Positions 37,420-45,230 of a DNA stretch of 64,000 nucleotides are shown in pieces (positions within the stretch are counted from its first letter, which is position 1; the number at the start of each line of letters is the position of its first letter). This DNA is from Saprospiraceae bacterium (GTDB taxonomy: Bacteria > Bacteroidota > Bacteroidia > Chitinophagales > Saprospiraceae): the NCBI GenBank assembly GCA_022842725.1, contig JALHOZ010000010.1, forward strand, positions 1-64,000, written 5' to 3'. A program made the position numbers and the translations under genes. Under the pieces are notes generated by a model. The model worked only from the letters and a program-made list of their open reading frames with translations, was not told the origin of the DNA and did no database searches.

Positions 37420-37491
37420 GGTCCCATAGTTCAACGGATAGAATAGAAGTTTCCTAAACTTTTGATACAGGTTCGATTCCTGTTGGGGCCA
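37420..37491 (+). tRNA. tRNA-Arg (anticodon CCT)
   Basis: The gene folds as a complete cloverleaf. The acceptor stem is GGTCCCA with TGGGGCC, the D stem GTTC/GAAT, the anticodon stem GAAGT/ACTTT with loop TTCCTAA, and the T stem ACAGG/CCTGT. The anticodon CCT (37453-37455) reads the AGG arginine codon. The discriminator is A and the CCA end is not encoded. A run of T follows at once and can stop transcription. Confidence 0.93.
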
Positions 37492-38532
37492 CTTTTTTTT
37501 GTTGTTGGATTTGTTGGTCCCGATAAGCTATCGGGATGTTGGATTTGTCGATTTGGGTAGAAGCGGCAGGCGAGGGTAAATTTGTTTTCGACCAAGGTGC
37601 GTCCTGAATGGCGACCCTTGAGCGAAAACAGTTCGAAGGACATATCGTAAAATATAAAATATAGTTTTTGTCTCCAAATATCGCTCAGCGGTCTTCGTTC
37701 CTCAGCTCGCCGGTCGATGGATTGCCGGCCAGCTTCGTCCAGGTTTTACCCCGCCCCTCAAGGGAGCCCTGAACGAAGCTGGCCTCGGGTGCACCAAAAC
37801 TACTGAAATCTCATTACTGGAATCTATTTTCTCTGGCTCCCGTTCAGGGTTGGGGTAAAACAGAGAAAATGACCAAAATTATTGGACCATATTCTGAGAA
37901 CGCAGGGCTAACGCCCCTATCCAAGATAACCATAAAATCTCAAAAAATCAACCACAAAACCCAGACCCTGTGCGTAATCTACAGTAACTTTTATAATTTT
38001 TCACCAGCGAGACGTGGTTCGCGGTTCCTTCCCTATTTTGAGTCCTTGTAGGTGCGCTCAAAATTGCTTCGCAACGGTCAGTCCCCCTTGAGCGAAAACA
38101 GTTCGAAGGACTAATCGAAAAAGTAAAATAAAAATATAGTTTTTTGTCTCCAAATATTGCTCAGCGGTCTTCGTTCCTCAGCTCGCCGGTCGATTGATTA
38201 CCCCCCATCATTATCAGAATCACAGATTATATTGATTACACAGATTCCACGGATTTTTATGAGCAGCGTAAACATTATATAAATCATAAATCTTTTGGGT
38301 ATAATCAGATAGAAATTCAATAGCAAATCTTTTATGTCTGACCTAACTGTCTAACCCGATTTCTTCACCTTCAATTTTACTACTAAATTCTGACGACACC
38401 GCAGTGTAAAAACTAAAAGTATCAGTAGTCCCGTAAGGTATCAAATGTTTACTGTAAACCCCGTGGTACCTGTTCTTTATAAACTGGAAGTAAATCAGAT
38501 TTTATAAGTTTCAGATTGTGGAGCAAAATATA
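37492..38532. repeat. 1-kb gene-free region rich in direct and inverted repeats
   Basis: A ~110-base direct repeat is present at about 37615-37722 and 38085-38198. Both copies contain GAGCGAAAACAGTTCGAAGG and GCTCAGCGGTCTTCGTTCC. A small hairpin, TCCCGATA/TATCGGGA, lies at 37517-37535. Between the direct repeats are perfect inverted pairs at 37727-37738/37773-37784, 37743-37752/37852-37861, 37767-37775/37841-37849 and 37826-37835/37861-37870. At 38218-38262 there is an ATCACAGATTATATTGATTA-type stretch like intergenic repeats seen in many Bacteroidota. Short frames here (for example 37869-38051) do not look coding. Confidence 0.8.
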
Positions 38533-39699
38533 TTACTTAAAATAATTTTCTACAAAACGAACCAACTCCTCCCCATGAAGGTTTTTGGCGACAATTTTAC
38601 CCTTTTTATCCACCAGATAATTGGCAGGGATGGTGGTCATTTTTAAGGTATCGAAAACAGGTGAATCATCTCCCTGAAGGTGGGACGCATGTTTCCATCT
38701 GTTGACACCATCTTTTTGAATGGCCTGCAACCAACCTTTTTCGCCGGAATCGAGGGCATAACCTACTATCGTAAAACCTTTATCCTGAAATCTTTCCCAC
38801 AAAGGGACCAATATATCTCTGTTTTCTTTCCTGCACGGTGCACACCAGGAAGCCCACAAATCAAAAAGGGTAAGCTTTTGTCCATATAAAGAATATAAAA
38901 CAACTGTATCTCCATAACTCATGGGCAATAATAACTCCGGCAAAACCATACCCACAGCAGGAGGCAGACTATTCGACAAAACACAAATCTGTTTTGTCCA
39001 TTCATGTTGAGGAGCTACTTCATGTAACGAGCTACAGATACCATTTACTTCTTCTGCCAATCTTTCATAATCAGCATTGGGAGCGCACCATCGCAAGGCC
39101 AGCGCTTTCAGATAAACATTGTTATGATCTCTGACCACATCCAGCATCCCTTGTTGCCATTTTTTTTTGGCATTTTCGACTTCCGGAAGTTGTTCTTCCG
39201 AAGCCGTTGTTTCAACTTCTTTAAACTTTCTGAAACCTTCTACCCTCTTTCGGCAGAGATCTTCCAATATTTTATTTTCGCTTACATCACCCGATACTTT
39301 GTATTGTTCCAACATAGCAGAAGCATCTGACGATAAAACAACACTGTCGCCGTCTCCATACATAAAAGGCAAATAGTTGGACCGGGTCGGATCGTCATTT
39401 TCCAATCGGTTTAAAAACTTTTCTCCTTTTTTCTGCACTGCCAGTACATACAATTTTTTTTCACCTCCGGAAGTCAATTTAGAAAAAGAAAAATTCCCGT
39501 CTTCATCGACTTTTGTTGAATCAATGACCTTGCCTTCAAAAGAAGAAACCAAAGTAGAAAATGATTTGGCTTCGATCAGATAGACCATTTTATGTAATCC
39601 CTGATCCGAAAAACGGATATTTCCGGAAACAGGAGGGGTTTGACAACCGGCACCCAAACAAAAACAAAAAGAAATAAAAGTCAATATACGTAACATCAT
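38533..39699 (-). CDS. TlpA-like thioredoxin-fold lipoprotein
   Basis: This 388-residue protein has a lipobox at FCFCLGAGC with Cys19 as the lipidation site. The N-terminal ~130 residues resemble the DUF4369 beta domain (GNIRFSDQGLHKMVYLIE). After a helical middle part comes a thioredoxin fold with the active site WCAPC (Cys286 and Cys289). Such proteins act as membrane-anchored periplasmic disulfide reductases, for example in cytochrome c maturation. It is preceded by a -7 box and stands alone. Confidence 0.9.
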   Translation of the reverse strand: MMLRILTFISFCFCLGAGCQTPPVSGNIRFSDQGLHKMVYLIEAKSFSTLVSSFEGKVIDSTKVDEDGNFSFSKLTSGGEKKLYVLAVQKKGEKFLNRLENDDPTRSNYLPFMYGDGDSVVLSSDASAMLEQYKVSGDVSENKILEDLCRKRVEGFRKFKEVETTASEEQLPEVENAKKKWQQGMLDVVRDHNNVYLKALALRWCAPNADYERLAEEVNGICSSLHEVAPQHEWTKQICVLSNSLPPAVGMVLPELLLPMSYGDTVVLYSLYGQKLTLFDLWASWCAPCRKENRDILVPLWERFQDKGFTIVGYALDSGEKGWLQAIQKDGVNRWKHASHLQGDDSPVFDTLKMTTIPANYLVDKKGKIVAKNLHGEELVRFVENYFK

Positions 39700-39751
39700 A
39701 TCTGCTAATCGTAAATAATTAAATAGATTCTGTTCTAAATTTTAGTAATAA

Positions 39752-39759
39752 CAAATCTA
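39752..39759 (-). promoter_or_regulatory. -7 box of the TlpA-like gene
   Basis: The minus strand reads TAGATTTG; a TTG lies 17 bases further upstream (complement of 39777-39779). The start codon at 39699 follows 53 bases later. Confidence 0.5.
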
Positions 39760-39877
39760 ACTTATGTTTTGCATTTCAAAAATAAATACAGAATTCAGGT
39801 CAAAATTACAAAATCCTTTACGATTCGCCACAAAAAACATCATTCCCTCTTTATGTTCATGATTCTGATTAAAAATG

Positions 39878-39885
39878 TACCTTTG
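39878..39885 (+). promoter_or_regulatory. -7 box of the 251-residue barrel gene
   Basis: TACCTTTG matches TAnnTTTG and is followed after 26 bases by the ATG at 39912. No good -33 was found. Confidence 0.45.
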
Positions 39886-39911
39886 TCAACTAAACTTAAT
39901 TTTTTTTCACC

Positions 39912-40667
39912 ATGGTAAGACACATCTTTTTAGGAATTTTTAGTTTGTTTATATTACAAAATGTAGGGTACAGCCAAAAAAAGGAATTAATCCTAAGCAC
40001 CGGTTTGGGTATCAATCCGGCTTTGTTGGACAATGAGACGGAATGGATCATTGATGAATCCTTTACCCGCGTTATTCCGGTGATGCTGGACTTTAATTAC
40101 CGGTTTTCGGTTGAAAAAAAACTGCGTTACATCGTGGGTACCGGAATCCATTATGCTCAAAACCGCTACCTGCAACCGGTCACTTCAGATATTTTCGGAT
40201 ATAATGTGGATGATGTGGTCTTTTACCAAAAACATCTGATTGTTCCGGTGCGCCTTGGGGGAGAAGTTCGGTTTGGTTCGCGGAATACCCTCGGTTTACA
40301 CTACCAACTGAAATATCATCTGGCATTACAAAAAGAAAAATTTTATGCGGAAAGCGACCAAACATCCATTTCCGGCAGTATGACCTATTATTATCAATTA
40401 ACAAACCGGACAAACAATTTTTTTTCGCATCAACTATCTTTGTTTGGCAACATGCATTTGTTTTCAGGGCACTACCTCACCTGGTCTTTAGGGTATGAAT
40501 TCCGACCTGTTTCCGGCAATTATGACTTTTTTAACGGACAGGCACAAACGATGACTGATCAGAATACCGGAGTCGTTACGACCATCACCAGCCGCTCAGA
40601 AATTAATAATGAGGAGATCAAACACAACCTGCTTCATTTTGGTATAGGATTGTCCAAACAGTTTTAA
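39912..40667 (+). CDS. Predicted outer-membrane beta-barrel protein (251 residues)
   Basis: The signal peptide is MVRHIFLGIFSLFILQNVGYSQ. The mature part has barrel strands with alternating aromatics (ELILSTGLGINPALL, FNYRFSVEKKLRYIVGTGIHYAQNRYL, HYQLKYHLALQK) and ends in GLSKQF with a terminal Phe. The family is not recognised with certainty; it resembles OMP_b-brl/PorT-like barrels. It is transcribed alone from a -7 box at 39878 and converges with glnS across 53 bases. Confidence 0.7.
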   Translation: MVRHIFLGIFSLFILQNVGYSQKKELILSTGLGINPALLDNETEWIIDESFTRVIPVMLDFNYRFSVEKKLRYIVGTGIHYAQNRYLQPVTSDIFGYNVDDVVFYQKHLIVPVRLGGEVRFGSRNTLGLHYQLKYHLALQKEKFYAESDQTSISGSMTYYYQLTNRTNNFFSHQLSLFGNMHLFSGHYLTWSLGYEFRPVSGNYDFFNGQAQTMTDQNTGVVTTITSRSEINNEEIKHNLLHFGIGLSKQF

Positions 40668-40720
40668 GATTTTTTTTAAACCGTTTCCTTTTTGATCTGG
40701 TTGTCCTTACAAACCGCTAT

Positions 40721-42382
40721 TTATTGTTTACCTTTTTCTTTGGCCCAACTGTCTTTGAGTCCTACCGTTTTATTGAATACCACCAATCCGGGTTTTGAGT
40801 CCTGATCTACGGCAAAATACCCATGACGAAGGAATTGATATTGTTTGCCGACAGAAGTAGTGGCTTCCATACCGGAGTCGATTTTGGCACCTTTGATTTC
40901 AGTCAGAGAATCTCTGTTGACGTGTTCCATAAAATCCTCAACTCCTTCTCCCGGGCTTGGGTGGGTAAACAAACGATCATAAATCCGGACTTCAGCTTCT
41001 TTGGCATCAGCCGCATTGACCCAATGGATGGTTCCTTTGGCTTTCAGACCTGAGGTATCACTTCCACTTCTGCTATCCGGAAAATAGGTAGCATATATTC
41101 GGGTTACGACCCCGTTTTCATCTTCATCAAAACCGGTACATTCGACAATAAATGCATGTTTGAGCCTCACCAATCCTCCGGGTTTCATCCGGAAATAATT
41201 GGAAGGCGCATCTTTCATAAAGTCTTCTCTTTCGATAAAAATTTCATTGGAAAACAAGATCTCCCGGTGTCCGGACGCCGGATCTTCGGGATTGAGTTCC
41301 ATAGAAAGTTTTTCAAAACCATCAAGAAAATTGGTAATGGTTAAAGGTACCGGATCCAACACCACCATAGTTCTTTCTGCCGTTTTATTGAGTTCGTCGC
41401 GAACACAAGCTTCCAACAAATTGATTTCAATGGTATTTTCTCTTTTGGCAACTCCGGCTTTATCACAGAATATCCGGATAGCCATCGGAGGATATCCGCG
41501 TCTTCGCATCCCGGAAATGGTAGGCATCCGGGGATCATCCCAACCGGTCACGATACCATCCTGCACCAGTTTGAGCAATTTCCTTTTGGAAGTAATCATA
41601 TACTCAACGTTCATCCGGGCAAATTCTGTTTGTTTGCTCGGGAATATCTCTAATTTTTCGATAAACCAATCGTACAGAGGCCGGTGGTGGATAAATTCCA
41701 AAGAACAAAGAGAATGGGTGATTTCTTCAATAGAATCTGACTGCCCGTGCGCAAAATCGTACATCGGATAGATACACCATTGGTCACCTGTCCGGTGATG
41801 ATGTTCGTGTTTGATTCGGTATATGATCGGATCTCTCATCAACATATTGGGAGATGACATATCGACATTTGCCCTAAGCACTCTCGACCCGTCAGGAAAT
41901 TCTCCGTTTCGCATTCTTTCAAACAAGTCCAGATTTTCGTCGATAGGGCGAGATTTGTAGGGACTGTCTTTGCCGGGTTCTGTCGGTGTACCTTTTTGAG
42001 CGGCTATTTCTTCCGGTGTTGAGTCATCGACATAGGCCAATCCTTTTTTGATCAGGGTGACTGCAAATTGATACAGCTTTTCAAAATAATCTGAAGCATA
42101 CAATTCTTCTTTCCAGGTAAATCCCAGCCAACTGATATCTTTTTTAATACTTTCCACATATTCTGTATCTTCTGTCGTGGGGTTGGTATCATCAAACCGC
42201 AGATTGGTAGCACCGTTGTATTTTTCGGCAAGTCCAAAACTGACACAAATAGCCTTTGCGTGTCCAATGTGCAGATAACCATTTGGCTCAGGAGGGAAAC
42301 GGGTCAATACCCTACCCTCGTGTTTTCCGTTGGCAATATCTTCTTCTATGATTTGTTCGATAAAATTTAAAGAATCGTTCAT
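40721..42382 (-). CDS. glnS: Glutaminyl-tRNA synthetase
   Basis: This 553-residue protein has HIGH at 38-41 in PNGYLHIGHAKA, the KMSKS-equivalent ITSKRKL at about 263-269, and GWDDPRMPTISGMRRRG, the GlnS catalytic signature. The last part is the anticodon-binding beta-barrel domain. It charges tRNA-Gln directly, so this organism need not rely on the GatCAB route. It is 14 bases after argS in the lysA-glnS operon, the last gene in it. Confidence 0.97.
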   Translation of the reverse strand: MNDSLNFIEQIIEEDIANGKHEGRVLTRFPPEPNGYLHIGHAKAICVSFGLAEKYNGATNLRFDDTNPTTEDTEYVESIKKDISWLGFTWKEELYASDYFEKLYQFAVTLIKKGLAYVDDSTPEEIAAQKGTPTEPGKDSPYKSRPIDENLDLFERMRNGEFPDGSRVLRANVDMSSPNMLMRDPIIYRIKHEHHHRTGDQWCIYPMYDFAHGQSDSIEEITHSLCSLEFIHHRPLYDWFIEKLEIFPSKQTEFARMNVEYMITSKRKLLKLVQDGIVTGWDDPRMPTISGMRRRGYPPMAIRIFCDKAGVAKRENTIEINLLEACVRDELNKTAERTMVVLDPVPLTITNFLDGFEKLSMELNPEDPASGHREILFSNEIFIEREDFMKDAPSNYFRMKPGGLVRLKHAFIVECTGFDEDENGVVTRIYATYFPDSRSGSDTSGLKAKGTIHWVNAADAKEAEVRIYDRLFTHPSPGEGVEDFMEHVNRDSLTEIKGAKIDSGMEATTSVGKQYQFLRHGYFAVDQDSKPGLVVFNKTVGLKDSWAKEKGKQ

Positions 42383-42396
42383 TTTTTTTATTTTAA

Positions 42397-44244
42397 TTAC
42401 ATTCTGTCAGGCATATTGATGCCCAATAGGTAAAGAGAAGTTTTTAATGCCAAAGCCACTTCTTTGCTGAGTTGCAACCTGAAAGTTTTCAATGTTTCAG
42501 TCTCTGCACCCAATATCCGGGTTTCGTGGTAATATTTATGAAATTCTTTTGCCAGAGCATAAGCGTAGTTGGCCACGCCGGAAGGTTCGTATTGTTTTGC
42601 TGCTGCTGCCACCACTTCAGGAAAAGTCATTAACAACTGTATTAATGTTTTTTCGCCTTCATTCAGGGTTTCCGGAGCGGATACAACTTTGTGTTGTTGC
42701 TCTGTTTCAGATTTTCTGAACAAAGATTGTATTCTGACAAAAGCGTTCTGGATATACGGACCTGTGGCACCTTGCATATCAACAGACTCTTTCGGATCAA
42801 AAATCATTCTTTTTTGAGGCTGAACCTTGATGATAAAAAACTTGATGGCTCCCAAACCGATTTTGGAAAATATTTCCTCCTGTTCTTCCTGAGACATGTG
42901 AGCAAGTTCACCTCTTTCTCCGGCATTCTCTTTAGCTTCTTTGATTACCTCAACGATCAGATCGTCGGCATCGACTACGGTACCTTCGCGGGACTTCATC
43001 CGTCCTGTCGGAAGATCGACCATGCCGTAAGACAGGTGAAACAAACCTTCAGCGTATGGTTCTTCGAGTCTTTTGGCTATTTCAAACAAAACTTTGAAAT
43101 GGTAATCCTGTTCGTCGGCGACGGTATAAATCATTTTTTTGGCGCCAAAATCTTCATATCTTTTTTTGGCAGTACCAATATCCTGGGTGATATAAACGGA
43201 TGTACCATCACTTCGCAGCACGATTTTTTTGTCCATGCCGGCATCTTCAAGATTGATCCACACACTGGAGTCCGGTTCGCGATAAAAAACGCCCTTGGTC
43301 AGACCTTCATCGACAACTTTTTTACCCAAAAGGTAGGTATCCGATTCGTAATAAACAGAGTCAAAAGAAACGCCGAGTGTCTCATACGTTTTGTCAAATC
43401 CATCATAAACCCAACCGTTCATTTGTTTCCAAAGTTGGATGGTGTTTTCATCTCCGGCTTCCCAATCGAGGAGCATCTGCCGGGCTTCCGCACCAAGCGG
43501 AGAGATTTCATTAAAATATTTATTTTTGAAAGCTTTAAAAAACTCAGATTGTTCCTGATTTTCTTTCTTCTGGCTTTCAAATAATTTTGCTCCGGCTTCT
43601 GATTCAGCGTAAGCCGTATATTCTTTAACAAATTCCTGTTCGAATTTTACGTAGTAATCACCGACAAAGTGGTCTCCTTTGATTCCGGAAGAGGCCGGTG
43701 TCGCTCCGTTGCCCCATTTTTTCCAGGCAAGCATACTTTTGCAGATGGCAATACCTCTGTCATTGATGACTTGGGTGGTAATGACTTCATTCCCTTCAAA
43801 TTCGAGAATTTTACCTACCGACCATCCCAACAAAATATTGCGGATATGACCAAGGTGAAGCGGTTTATTGGTATTGGGCGAAGAATATTCCACCAAAACC
43901 TTTTCGCCGGTTGGTTTTCTTGGAGAAAAATAGGATTCTTTCTGGATTTTGGCGAAAGCCTCTATCCAGAAAGAATCCTTGAGGGAAATATTGAGAAAAC
44001 CTTTGACGACGTTGTAAGAAGCAACAACCGTTGAGTTTTCCATCAACCATTTACCGATGGTTTCCCCGATCAATTCCGGAGCTTTGCCAGCTTGTTTGAC
44101 CAAAGGAAATACGACAAAGGTTATATGACCTTCAAATTCTTTTTTGGTTTCATTCAGTTGAATGTCCAAATTAACGTGCTCTTTGAGGAGGGTTTCCCGA
44201 ATAGCACTGTTTAAATCATTTTTAAGAATATTATAAAATTCCAT
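42397..44244 (-). CDS. argS: Arginyl-tRNA synthetase
   Basis: This 615-residue class I synthetase has the HIGH-type motif at SSPNTNKPLHLGHIRN and the conserved MKSREGTVVDADDLI block. The C-terminal DALR anticodon-binding domain ends ...LLGINMPDRM, the typical ArgS end. The N-terminal ~100 residues are the additional ArgS domain. It starts nine bases after the exchanger gene and leads into glnS. Confidence 0.97.
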   Translation of the reverse strand: MEFYNILKNDLNSAIRETLLKEHVNLDIQLNETKKEFEGHITFVVFPLVKQAGKAPELIGETIGKWLMENSTVVASYNVVKGFLNISLKDSFWIEAFAKIQKESYFSPRKPTGEKVLVEYSSPNTNKPLHLGHIRNILLGWSVGKILEFEGNEVITTQVINDRGIAICKSMLAWKKWGNGATPASSGIKGDHFVGDYYVKFEQEFVKEYTAYAESEAGAKLFESQKKENQEQSEFFKAFKNKYFNEISPLGAEARQMLLDWEAGDENTIQLWKQMNGWVYDGFDKTYETLGVSFDSVYYESDTYLLGKKVVDEGLTKGVFYREPDSSVWINLEDAGMDKKIVLRSDGTSVYITQDIGTAKKRYEDFGAKKMIYTVADEQDYHFKVLFEIAKRLEEPYAEGLFHLSYGMVDLPTGRMKSREGTVVDADDLIVEVIKEAKENAGERGELAHMSQEEQEEIFSKIGLGAIKFFIIKVQPQKRMIFDPKESVDMQGATGPYIQNAFVRIQSLFRKSETEQQHKVVSAPETLNEGEKTLIQLLMTFPEVVAAAAKQYEPSGVANYAYALAKEFHKYYHETRILGAETETLKTFRLQLSKEVALALKTSLYLLGINMPDRM

Positions 44245-44253
44245 TTACAAATT

Positions 44254-45225
44254 TTAACCTCTTTTTAAAAGGTAAATGATATAGCCCACATAAACTAAAA
44301 TATATACAACTCCATGCCAACGTTTAACCTCCAGCTTTCTTGAAACAATCATGAGCAGAATGATAATTGTGGATGCCATCAGAACCATAAAGGCATCAAT
44401 GTTATTTGCCTTGTTCATAGGTAAAGGACTAATAACAGCACTTAACCCTAAAATCCATAATAGATTAAAGATATTGGAACCTACCACATTTCCTACAGCA
44501 ACATCTACATTGCCTTTTCGGGCTGCAACTACAGACGTCATTAATTCAGGCAAAGAAGTACCTATCGCTACAATAGTCAAACCAATAAATGCTTCACTCA
44601 TTCCCAATAAAGTAGCAAAATGAACGGCTCCATCCACAACCCATTTTCCTCCGAAAAATAACATAGCGATACCGGCAAGTATCAATGACCATTCCCTTAG
44701 TTTATTTATCGTTGAAGGAGGTGCTTCTGTTTGATTATTCCTATCGTTAATTGCCGTCATAATAATGTAGGCAAAAAACAATAAAAAGAAGAATAAAATC
44801 AAGAAACCATCATATCTGCTTAATCCTTCCAAAGTATCATTATCTCCCCATATTTCAGCATTACCCAAAAAGCCCACAATCATGATCGCTGCTATAGAAA
44901 AAGGGATTTCAGCAATGACTGTATCCTTGGAAAGAGGTAAATTTCTAATAATCGCAGATAAACCCAAAATAAAAAAAACATTGACAATATTACTACCGTA
45001 TACGTTGCCAATAGCTATATCCACGTTACCTTGTGAACTGGCCAAAATATTGACGATCAGTTCGGGCAAGGAAGTACCAATAGATACAATAGTCAAACCT
45101 ATGACCATATCAGAAATACCCATAACTTTTGCCAAAGCAGAAGCAGCCTCCACTAAAAATTCTGCTCCTTTAATCAACAATACAAATCCCACAAAAAAGA
45201 GGACGTAAATTAAAACTGTTTCCAT
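44254..45225 (-). CDS. Sodium/calcium exchanger family membrane protein (CaCA, YrbG-like)
   Basis: This 323-residue protein has about ten membrane segments and two inverted alpha repeats. The first is IGLTIVSIGTSLPELIVNIL with GNVYGSNIVN; the second is IGLTIVAIGTSLPELMTSVV with GNVVGSNIFN. The acidic residues in GTSLPEL and the asparagine of GSN are the cation-binding signature. It exchanges Ca2+ or other cations for Na+ or K+ at the inner membrane. The ion is not resolved by sequence. It is inserted in an operon of aminoacyl-tRNA synthetases, five bases from valS. Confidence 0.93.
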   Translation of the reverse strand: METVLIYVLFFVGFVLLIKGAEFLVEAASALAKVMGISDMVIGLTIVSIGTSLPELIVNILASSQGNVDIAIGNVYGSNIVNVFFILGLSAIIRNLPLSKDTVIAEIPFSIAAIMIVGFLGNAEIWGDNDTLEGLSRYDGFLILFFFLLFFAYIIMTAINDRNNQTEAPPSTINKLREWSLILAGIAMLFFGGKWVVDGAVHFATLLGMSEAFIGLTIVAIGTSLPELMTSVVAARKGNVDVAVGNVVGSNIFNLLWILGLSAVISPLPMNKANNIDAFMVLMASTIIILLMIVSRKLEVKRWHGVVYILVYVGYIIYLLKRG

Positions 45226-45230
45226 GATAT

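Noticed and set aside
37869-38051. 60-codon plus-strand frame in the repeat-rich kilobase
   Set aside because: No start context, no recognisable protein; the DNA is part of the repeats.
41199-41771. 190-codon plus-strand frame inside glnS
   Set aside because: Antisense to a complete glnS; no start context or family signature.
42691-43584. 297-codon plus-strand frame inside argS
   Set aside because: Antisense to a complete argS with all family motifs; rich in Phe and Ile as expected from reverse reading.
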